Shown here piece by piece: positions 57,931 to 64,000 of a stretch of 64,000 nt of DNA; position 1 is the stretch's first letter, and each line of letters opens with the position of its first letter. The translations under genes were made by a program, and so were the position numbers. Below the pieces are notes generated by a model that was not told where the DNA came from, searched no databases, and saw only the letters and a list, made by a program, of their open reading frames with translations. Origin of the DNA: Serratia marcescens subsp. marcescens ATCC 13880 (GTDB taxonomy: Bacteria > Pseudomonadota > Gammaproteobacteria > Enterobacterales > Enterobacteriaceae); the NCBI RefSeq assembly GCF_017299535.1, contig NZ_CP071238.1, positions 558,001 to 622,000 on the forward strand, given 5' to 3'.

Positions 57931-59301
57931 ATGAACCACGTCGATTCGCTGCCGCCGGCCAACCCGGCGCAGCAACATAAAGCGTTAACCGCCGCCGAGC
58001 AATCGGTGATTAAAAAGTTGTTTCGGCGCCTGATCATTTTCCTGTTCGTGTTGTTTGTTTTCTCTTTCCTCGATCGTATCAACATCGGCTTCGCCGGGCT
58101 GACGATGGGCAAAGATCTCGGCCTCAGCTCGACCATGTTCGGGCTGGCGGCGACGTTGTTCTATGTCACCTACGTGATCTTCGGCATTCCCAGCAACATG
58201 ATGCTGAGCCGGGTCGGCGCGCGGCGCTGGATCGCCACCATCATGGTGCTGTGGGGCATCGCTTCCACCTGCACCATGTTCGCCACCGGGCCGACCAGCC
58301 TGTACGTGCTGCGCATGATCGTCGGCATCACCGAGGCCGGCTTCCTGCCGGGCATTTTGGTGTACCTCACCTACTGGTTCCCGGCGTTTTATCGCGCTCG
58401 CGCCAACGCCTTGTTCATGATCGCCATGCCGGTGACCATGGCGATCGGTTCGCTGGTCTCCGGCTATATTCTGGCGCTGGATGGGGTGATGAACCTGAAG
58501 GGCTGGCAGTGGCTGTTCCTGCTGGAAGGCATTCCGTCGGTGCTGCTGGGCGTGGTGGTGTGGTTCTATCTCGACGACACGCCGGCCAAAGCCAAGTGGC
58601 TGACCGACGAGGAAAAAACCAGCCTGAAGGCGATGATGGAGGCCGACAAGCTGCAGCTGGTGCAGCCCAACGGGCCGAGCAGCCACCGCGCGCTGCAGCA
58701 GCGCAGCCTGTGGCGTGAGATCTGCACGCCGATTGTGCTGATGTACACGCTGGCCTATTTCTGCCTGACCAACACCCTGAGCGCGATCAACATCTGGACG
58801 CCGCAGATCCTGCAGAGCTTTAACCAGGGCAGCAGCAACGTGACGATCGGCATCCTGGCGGCGATCCCGCAGATCTGCACTATCGCCGGCATGGTGTGGT
58901 GGAGCAAACGATCCGACAGGCTGCAGGAGCGCAAGCATCACACCGCGCTGCCGTACCTGTTCGCCGCCGCCGGCTGGCTATTGGCGTCCGCCACCGATCA
59001 CAGCCTGATCCAGCTGCTGGGGATCGTGATGGCGTCGGTCGGTTCCTTTACCGCCATGGCGATCTTCTGGACCACGCCGGATCAGTCGATCAGCCTGGAA
59101 GCGCGAGCGGTGGGGATCGCCGTGATCAACGCCACCGGCAACATCGGATCGGCGCTCAGCCCGCTGCTGATCGGCTGGTTCAAGGATCTGACCGGCAGCT
59201 TCAACTCCGGGCTGTATTTCGTCTCGGCGCTGTTGATCGTTGGCGCCGTGCTGGTGTGGCGCATCCCGATGAAGGATTCGCGCCCGAGAGCGACGCCTTG
59301 A
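57931..59301 (+). CDS. hpaX: HpaX, 4-hydroxyphenylacetate MFS permease
   Basis: A 456-residue transporter of the anion:cation symporter (ACS) branch of MFS. After a polar N-terminus the first helix begins with LIIFLFVLFVFSFLDRINIG, followed by YVIFGIPSNMMLSRVGARRW, the loop 2-3 signature of this branch, and GITEAGFLPGILVYLTYWFP. It is highly similar in layout to E. coli HpaX, which imports 4-hydroxyphenylacetate. It lies 3 bp after hpaI. Confidence 0.92.
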   Translation: MNHVDSLPPANPAQQHKALTAAEQSVIKKLFRRLIIFLFVLFVFSFLDRINIGFAGLTMGKDLGLSSTMFGLAATLFYVTYVIFGIPSNMMLSRVGARRWIATIMVLWGIASTCTMFATGPTSLYVLRMIVGITEAGFLPGILVYLTYWFPAFYRARANALFMIAMPVTMAIGSLVSGYILALDGVMNLKGWQWLFLLEGIPSVLLGVVVWFYLDDTPAKAKWLTDEEKTSLKAMMEADKLQLVQPNGPSSHRALQQRSLWREICTPIVLMYTLAYFCLTNTLSAINIWTPQILQSFNQGSSNVTIGILAAIPQICTIAGMVWWSKRSDRLQERKHHTALPYLFAAAGWLLASATDHSLIQLLGIVMASVGSFTAMAIFWTTPDQSISLEARAVGIAVINATGNIGSALSPLLIGWFKDLTGSFNSGLYFVSALLIVGAVLVWRIPMKDSRPRATP

Positions 59302-59335
59302 TACGCAGATAGTCAGGATTGCAGGAGGTCATGAG

Positions 59336-60232
59336 GTGCGGAAAAGTACCGGCTTTATCGCCAACATCGATATTTGCAAAGAGTATGACGCGCGCTACGC
59401 CGCCGACGAGGTGCACTACGAAACCTTCGCCGGGCTGGCGGCATTCTTCGGCCGCGACATGCAGGTGCACTGGCACGACTGCTTCTTCCAGGTGCATTTC
59501 CTGGAGACCGGCAAGATAGAGCTGCAGCTCGACGATCAGCACTATTCGGTGCAGGCGCCGCTGTTCATCCTCACGCCGCCGTCGGTGCCGCATGCGTTCT
59601 TCACCGAACCGGACAGCGACGGCCACGTGCTGACGGTGCGCCAGGAGCTGATTTGGCCGCTGCTGGAGCGCCTGTACCCCGGCAGCAACCTGGCGCTGGA
59701 CATGCCGGGCATCTGCCTGTCGCTGGCCGATGCGCCGCAGGAACTGACGGCGCTCAGCCACTACTGGGCGCTGATCCGCCGCGAGTTCGCGCAGAACCTG
59801 GCCGGGCGCGAACAGACGTTGGCGCTGTTGGCGCAGGCGGTGTTCACGCTGCTGCTGCGCAACACCGCGCTGGAAGACAGCGCCAACAGCGGCGTGCGCG
59901 GCGAACTGCAGCTGTTCCAGCGCTTCAACAAGATGGTGGACGAGCGTTTTCGCGAGCACCTGCCGGTGCCGGAGTATGCGCAGGCGTTGGGGGTGACTGA
60001 ATCGCGGCTCAACGATCTGTGTCGGCGCTTCGCCAACCGGCCGCCCAAGCGGCTGATCTTCGATCGGCTGCTGCGCGAGGCCAAGCGCATGCTGCTGTTC
60101 AGCGCCTGCACGGTGCATGAAACCGCCTACAGCCTCGGCTTCAAGGATCCGGCCTATTTCGCCCGTTTTTTCAATCGGCTGGAAGGCTGTTCCCCCTCGA
60201 CCTACCGCGCGGCGCAACACGCCCTTTCGTAA
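59336..60232 (+). CDS. hpaA: HpaA, AraC-family activator of hpaBC
   Basis: A 298-residue AraC/XylS regulator: an N-terminal cupin (MQVHWHDCFFQVHFLETGKIELQL, about 41-64) that binds 4-hydroxyphenylacetate in E. coli, and a C-terminal double helix-turn-helix (PVPEYAQALGVTESRLNDLC and VHETAYSLGFKDPAYFARFF). The start is GTG 59336 with AGGAGG about 7 bp ahead; the ATG at 59331 is in another frame. It activates the hydroxylase operon hpaBC just downstream. Confidence 0.92.
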   Translation: MRKSTGFIANIDICKEYDARYAADEVHYETFAGLAAFFGRDMQVHWHDCFFQVHFLETGKIELQLDDQHYSVQAPLFILTPPSVPHAFFTEPDSDGHVLTVRQELIWPLLERLYPGSNLALDMPGICLSLADAPQELTALSHYWALIRREFAQNLAGREQTLALLAQAVFTLLLRNTALEDSANSGVRGELQLFQRFNKMVDERFREHLPVPEYAQALGVTESRLNDLCRRFANRPPKRLIFDRLLREAKRMLLFSACTVHETAYSLGFKDPAYFARFFNRLEGCSPSTYRAAQHALS

Positions 60233-60241
60233 CCGCGATCA

Positions 60242-60267
60242 CAGTTTGCCGCGAAAGCGGCAAACTG
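60242..60267 (+). terminator. Long hairpin between hpaA and hpaB
   Basis: CAGTTTGCCGC (60242-60252), GAAA, GCGGCAAACTG (60257-60267): a perfect 11-bp stem with a stable GAAA loop, 9 bp after the hpaA stop. It is not followed by a T-run, so it may act through Rho, or as an mRNA end stabiliser. The remaining 143 bp to hpaB contain the hpaBC promoter, with no motif I could assign. Confidence 0.65.
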
Positions 60268-60410
60268 ACCTGAAAAGTACCGGCGATTGCCGCAAAAGTC
60301 TCTTCTCGAAACCGGCTTTGGCAGCTTCAATTAAGCAACCAAAAGAAAACATTATTTTAACAAATGGCCGACTCCACGGCCTGAAAAATGCCGATGACGA
60401 GGAAGACCCG

Positions 60411-61973
60411 ATGAAACCAGAAGACTTTCGTGCCGACAGCAAACGCCCGTTCACCGGCGCCGAATACCTGAAAAGTTTGCAGGACAGCCGCGAAATCTAC
60501 ATTTACGGCGAGCGCGTAAAAGACGTCACCACCCACCCGGCGTTCCGCAACGCGGCGGCGTCTGTCGGCCAGCTGTACGACGCGCTGCACGATCCGGCCA
60601 GCCAGGATCGCCTGTGCTGGAATACCGACACCGGCAACGGCGGCTATACCCACAAATTCTTCCGCTACGCCCGCAGCCCGGAAGAGATGCGTCAGCAGCG
60701 TGACGCCATCGCCGACTGGTCGCGTCAAAGCTACGGCTGGATGGGGCGCACGCCGGATTATAAAGCGGCCTTCGGCTGCGCGCTGGGCGCTTATCCGGAG
60801 TTCTACGGTCAATTCGCCGATAACGCGCGCCACTGGTACAAACGCATTCAGGAAACCGGGCTCTATTTCAACCACGCCATCGTCAACCCGCCGATCGATC
60901 GCCATAAGCCGGTCAACGAGGTGAAGGACGTCTACATTCAGGTGGAGAAAGAGACCGACGCCGGCATCATCGTCAGCGGCGCCAAAGTGGTGGCCACCAA
61001 CTCGGCGTTGACCCACTACAACTTCATCGGCTTCGGTTCAGCGCAGGTGATGGGCGATAACCCGGACTTTGCGCTGATGTTCGTGGCGCCGATGGACGCC
61101 GAAGGGGTGAAGCTGATTTCACGCGCCTCCTACGAGCTGGTGGCCGGCGCGACCGGTTCGCCGTTCGACTACCCGCTGACCAGCCGCTTCGACGAGAACG
61201 ACGCGATCCTGATCATGGATCATGTGCTGATCCCGTGGGAAAACGTGCTGATCTACCGCGATTTCGACCGCTGTCGCCGCTGGAGCACCCAGGGCGGTTT
61301 CGCCCGGCTGTTCCCGCTGCAGGCCTGCGTGCGCCTGGCGGTGAAGATGGATTTCATCACCGCGCTGCTGCAAAAGAGCCTCTCGTGCACCGGCGTGCTG
61401 GAGTTCCGCGGCGTGCAGGCCGATCTGGGCGAAGTGGTGGCCTGGCGCAACCTGTTCTGGTCGCTGAGCGACGCGATGTGCGCCGAAGCCACTCAATGGG
61501 AAAACGGCGCTTACCTGCCGGATTCCGCCGCGCTGCAAACCTACCGCGTGATGGCGCCGATGGCCTACACCAAGGTGAAACACATCATCGAGAAGAACGT
61601 CACCAGCGGCCTGATCTACCTGCCGTCCAGCGTGCGCGACATGAACAACCCGGAGATTGACAAGTACCTGGCGCGCTACGTGCGCGGATCGGACGGCATG
61701 GATCACGTCGAGCGCATCAAGATCCTCAAGCTGATGTGGGACGCGATCGGCAGCGAATTCGGCGGGCGCCACGAGCTGTATGAGATCAACTACGCCGGCA
61801 GCCAGGATGAGATCCGCCTGCAGTGCCTGCGCCATGCGCAGGGATCCGGCAACATGGATCGCATGATGCAGATGGTCGACAAGTGCCTGGCCGATTACGA
61901 TCAGCACGGCTGGAAGGTGCCGCACCTGCGGAACAATGACGATATTAATCAGTTGGATAATCTGCTGAAGTAA
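60411..61973 (+). CDS. hpaB: HpaB, 4-hydroxyphenylacetate 3-monooxygenase oxygenase
   Basis: A 520-residue FADH2-dependent monooxygenase with the usual length of E. coli HpaB. FRADSKRPFTGAEYLKSLQD (about 5-24), GRTPDYKAAFGCALGAYPEF (about 112-131), and FGSAQVMGDNPDFALMFVAP (about 206) are family blocks; the flavin-contact region includes the Arg-rich WMGRTPDYK. It hydroxylates 4-hydroxyphenylacetate to homoprotocatechuate, using FADH2 from HpaC. ATG 60411 follows GAGGAAG. It forms its own operon with hpaC, under HpaA control. Confidence 0.96.
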   Translation: MKPEDFRADSKRPFTGAEYLKSLQDSREIYIYGERVKDVTTHPAFRNAAASVGQLYDALHDPASQDRLCWNTDTGNGGYTHKFFRYARSPEEMRQQRDAIADWSRQSYGWMGRTPDYKAAFGCALGAYPEFYGQFADNARHWYKRIQETGLYFNHAIVNPPIDRHKPVNEVKDVYIQVEKETDAGIIVSGAKVVATNSALTHYNFIGFGSAQVMGDNPDFALMFVAPMDAEGVKLISRASYELVAGATGSPFDYPLTSRFDENDAILIMDHVLIPWENVLIYRDFDRCRRWSTQGGFARLFPLQACVRLAVKMDFITALLQKSLSCTGVLEFRGVQADLGEVVAWRNLFWSLSDAMCAEATQWENGAYLPDSAALQTYRVMAPMAYTKVKHIIEKNVTSGLIYLPSSVRDMNNPEIDKYLARYVRGSDGMDHVERIKILKLMWDAIGSEFGGRHELYEINYAGSQDEIRLQCLRHAQGSGNMDRMMQMVDKCLADYDQHGWKVPHLRNNDDINQLDNLLK

Positions 61974-61989
61974 TTCAGGAGGAGGTTGT

Positions 61990-62505
61990 ATGTCTCAGGA
62001 AAATGAACAGCGGCTGCGCTTTCGCGACGCGATGGCCAGCCTGTCGGCGGCGGTGAATATCGTCACCACCGACGGCCCGGCGGGGCGCTGCGGCATCACC
62101 GCCACGGCGGTGTGCTCGGTGACCGATACGCCGCCGACGCTGCTGGTGTGCATCAACCGCAACAGCGCGATGAACCCGGTGTTTCAGGAAAACCGCAGGC
62201 TGTGCGTCAACGTGCTCAACCATGAGCAGGAGCTGATGGCGCGCCACTTCGCCGGCATGACCGGCGTCAGCATGGAAGATCGTTTCCGGCTGGAAGAGTG
62301 GCAGCTCGGCGCGCTGGGGCAGCCGGTGCTGCGCAATACCCTGGCCAGCCTGGAAGGGGAGATCGAGCAGATCCAGAGCATCGGCACCCACCAGATGTAT
62401 CTGGTGCAGATCAAGCAGATCGCGCTGAGCGAAGCCGGCAACGGCCTGATCTACTTCAAGCGCAACTTCCATCCGGTGATCCATCAGATGGCGGTGCCGG
62501 CCTGA
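61990..62505 (+). CDS. hpaC: HpaC, flavin reductase component
   Basis: A 171-residue NAD(P)H:flavin oxidoreductase. FRDAMASLSAAVNIVTTDGP (about 13-32), GITATAVCSVTDTPPTLLVCINR (about 35-57) and NVLNHEQELMARHFAG (about 76-91) match the HpaC/RutF family. It supplies FADH2 to HpaB. AGGAGGTTGT precedes the ATG; the gap to hpaB is 16 bp. Confidence 0.95.
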   Translation: MSQENEQRLRFRDAMASLSAAVNIVTTDGPAGRCGITATAVCSVTDTPPTLLVCINRNSAMNPVFQENRRLCVNVLNHEQELMARHFAGMTGVSMEDRFRLEEWQLGALGQPVLRNTLASLEGEIEQIQSIGTHQMYLVQIKQIALSEAGNGLIYFKRNFHPVIHQMAVPA

Positions 62506-62511
62506 GGCGTT

Positions 62512-62533
62512 GGGGCGCAGCAGGCTGCGCCCC
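62512..62533. terminator. Hairpin between hpaC and ampH
   Basis: GGGGCGCAG (62512-62520), CAGG, CTGCGCCCC (62525-62533) in the 33-bp convergent gap. The stem is strong and usable in both directions; T-runs are poor. Confidence 0.65.
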
Positions 62534-62538
62534 GCATA

Positions 62539-63681
62539 TCAGCTCTTGTTGGCCGCCAGATCGCTCACCAGGCGGTTGACCGGATCGCTCATGTTGGTGA
62601 ACTTGCTCAGCTCCGAGCGGGTCACCACCACGAACACCCCGACGTTTTTCGCCGGGATCATCGCCATGTAGGTAATGAATCCGCCGCCGCCGCCGGTCTT
62701 CTGAATGATGCCCGGCAGCCCGTCCTTCGGCGCCATATACACCCAGCCCAATCCCAATGCATCCGCTTGCCCCGGCACGTCCATGCCCTTCAGCGACACC
62801 AGATCGTGGCGCTGGAAGTACATGGTTTGCTCGCTGGCGGCGGTGGCTTTGCGCGGGCCGCTGGCGCTGGAAGAGAGGAACTGCTGCATCCAGCGCTGCA
62901 TGTCACGCGGGGTGGAGTAGACCCCGCCGCTGCCGGCCGCGGCGGTGGTGTCGCGGCAGGCGCTCGGGCCGGCCGCCGCCACCATCAGGCGCGAGCACTG
63001 TTCGGGGCTCGGCGTCAACGTGGTGTCCACCATGCCGAGCGGCGCGGTGATTTTCTCTTTCAGCAGCGCGCTGTAAGGCTTGCCCGCGGCGCGCGACAGC
63101 GCGTCGGCCAGCAGATCGTACGCCAGGTTGGAATAAGCGGCGCGCACACCCGGCGGCACCGTGACGTTGGCGTGCGCCAGCCACTGCCAGCGCTGGGCCT
63201 TGGTCGGCCAGGTGAACACTGGCGTTTTCGGCGGCTTCTTGCCCGGCTGCTCGCGCGGCAGCGCGCTGGTGTGGGTCGCCAGGTTCAATAACGTGATCGG
63301 CTGGCCGGCGTTGTAAGACGGCACATAGGCGCCCTTGGGAGCGTACTTGCGCAGCGGATCGGTCAGCTTGACCTGACCTGCCGCCGCCATTTTCACCATC
63401 ACTTCGCTGGTCATCAGCTTGGTGATCGAGGCTATGCGGATCAGCGAATCCGGGCGCGGGCGCAGGTTATTGCCGGGCTTGGTGTCGCCGAAGCTGCGGT
63501 TAACCACCTGATTGCCGTCGATCACCACCAGCGCCATGCCGGTGGCGCCGCTGTTGTAGAAAATATGTTCGGCATACTGGTCGACGATTTGCGAAGCCAG
63601 CTGCGGGGGCGCGGCCTGCACGGCCAGCGGCGCGGCGCACAGGCCCAGCGCCAGCAATAAAGCGGAGACAGAGTTCTTCAA
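62539..63681 (-). CDS. ampH: AmpH, D-Ala-D-Ala carboxypeptidase/endopeptidase
   Basis: A 380-residue periplasmic class C-type penicillin-binding protein. A signal peptide (LLLALGLCAAPLAVQA, about 8-23) is followed by IVDQYAEHIFYNSGATGMAL, the catalytic SxxK motif SITK (about 89), YxN in AAYSNLAYDLL (about 186) and KTGGGGGFITYM (about 330). It matches E. coli AmpH along its length and is a peptidoglycan-recycling enzyme, not the inducible AmpC beta-lactamase. It is monocistronic. Confidence 0.94.
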   Translation of the reverse strand: MKNSVSALLLALGLCAAPLAVQAAPPQLASQIVDQYAEHIFYNSGATGMALVVIDGNQVVNRSFGDTKPGNNLRPRPDSLIRIASITKLMTSEVMVKMAAAGQVKLTDPLRKYAPKGAYVPSYNAGQPITLLNLATHTSALPREQPGKKPPKTPVFTWPTKAQRWQWLAHANVTVPPGVRAAYSNLAYDLLADALSRAAGKPYSALLKEKITAPLGMVDTTLTPSPEQCSRLMVAAAGPSACRDTTAAAGSGGVYSTPRDMQRWMQQFLSSSASGPRKATAASEQTMYFQRHDLVSLKGMDVPGQADALGLGWVYMAPKDGLPGIIQKTGGGGGFITYMAMIPAKNVGVFVVVTRSELSKFTNMSDPVNRLVSDLAANKS

Positions 63682-63764
63682 CGGTCGTTATCCATTTAAC
63701 AATGCAGCGGGAAAGGGCGTAATCCATCGCCCAGTGTAATGTGCCCGCCCCTCCGCTGCATGTA

Positions 63765-63800
63765 GAAAAAAGAGCGGTGGCGATAAAATTTTTTCACCGC
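63765..63800 (-). terminator. Terminator of the GntR gene
   Basis: On the minus strand GCGGTG (63800-63795), a 15-nt AT-rich loop and CACCGC (63779-63774), followed by TCTTTTTT. Lies 8 bp after the stop codon of the GntR gene and upstream of ampH. Confidence 0.6.
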
Positions 63801-63807
63801 CGGCGGC

Positions 63808-64000
63808 TTACTGCGCGCGGGCGAAAATGGCGATCACTTCATCCAGGTGCGCCTTCATCGCTTTGCGGGCGCCGCGCACATCGCGCGCTTCGATCGCCGC
63901 CAGGATCGCCCGGTGTTCCAGCTCGGAGCGGTGCGGCATGTCGTCCGGCGTATAGTGGCGCTGCAGCACGCGGAACATGCTGCCGTAGCGGTGGCCGAGC
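63808..64000 (-). CDS. GntR-family regulator, C-terminal FCD domain (5' end outside window)
   Basis: Partial: the last 63 codons are visible, reading LGHRYGSMFRVLQRHYTPDD, then HRSELEHRAILAAIEARDVR and KAMKAHLDEVIAIFARAQ to a TAA at 63808-63810. The pattern H-xx-I-xx-AI-xxx-D-xx-xA-xx-xM-xx-HL is the end of the FCD effector domain of FadR-type GntR regulators, including the His that helps bind a metal. The DNA-binding half lies beyond the right edge, so the target cannot be judged. Confidence 0.85.
   Translation of the reverse strand, partial: LGHRYGSMFRVLQRHYTPDDMPHRSELEHRAILAAIEARDVRGARKAMKAHLDEVIAIFARAQ

Noticed and set aside
1..64000. CRISPR arrays, tRNA or rRNA genes, insertion sequences or prophage genes
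   Set aside because: No spaced identical repeats, cloverleaf sequences, transposases or integrases were seen on either strand.

Overview
The window is about 60% GC with short gaps and long co-directional operons. Its gene content (btsT-yjiX-yjiA, ldtB/ybiS, ampH, a complete hpa cluster, an arylsulfatase/monoamine-type locus and a probable type VI effector with immunity genes) points to a gamma-proteobacterium of the order Enterobacterales, most likely Serratia close to S. marcescens. No rRNA, tRNA, CRISPR array, insertion sequence or prophage was found. The only patches that look foreign are an AT-richer effector/immunity block (7.85-10.07 kb) and a toxin-antitoxin pair (22.1-22.8 kb).

Layout. 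0-3.3 kb: pyruvate transporter operon btsT-yjiX-yjiA (minus strand), with three regularly spaced BtsR-like half sites upstream. 3.6-4.8 kb: sfnG-like dimethylsulfone monooxygenase behind a sigma-54 promoter. 4.8-7.3 kb: a three-gene operon of a glutamine-synthetase-like ligase, a GNAT protein and a lone N-terminal half of a GT20 (OtsA-like) protein. 7.5-10.1 kb: small secreted protein, then a putative pore-forming effector with three tandem immunity paralogues, the last one frameshifted. 10.2-17.0 kb: LysR regulator and a six-gene operon for acetoacetate/3-hydroxybutyrate use. 17.3-22.8 kb: porin, two AraC regulators, ldtB, toxin-antitoxin. 23.0-28.4 kb: a self-contained TonB system (exbD-tonB-receptor-exbB) ending in a secreted phospholipase-D-like protein. 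28.4-35.0 kb: beta-alanine catabolism genes (transaminase, malonate-semialdehyde dehydrogenase, permease, P1 peptidase) and a LysR regulator. 35.0-42.3 kb: a 30-residue membrane protein, Fe-alcohol dehydrogenase, LuxR regulator, amine-oxidase-like flavoprotein, cupin, lipase, HDAC-like amidohydrolase and MFS transporter. 42.4-51.0 kb: a MoaR-like LuxR regulator, serine-type arylsulfatase with its maturase, and a five-gene operon with permease, DUF3156, MoaF and two SDRs. 51.1-62.5 kb: complete 4-hydroxyphenylacetate pathway hpaR / hpaG1G2EDFHIXA / hpaBC. 62.5-64 kb: ampH and the end of a GntR regulator.

How it fits together. The right half is a catabolic island for aromatic amines and acids. 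Three promoters (37.27, 43.39 and 46.45 kb) carry the same kind of TTAAG/CTAAG-centred palindrome at nearly the same distance from a -10 element, which suggests a LuxR-type regulon joining the amine-oxidase, arylsulfatase and permease/MoaF operons. A second palindrome, TCATTAA-N4-TTAATGA, overlaps the likely hpaG start site and recurs exactly in its arms between moaR and atsA, hinting that HpaR links the two loci. HpaD here is not the LigB-type enzyme of E. coli but a VOC-type dioxygenase whose active-site residues match the Brevibacterium enzyme position for position.
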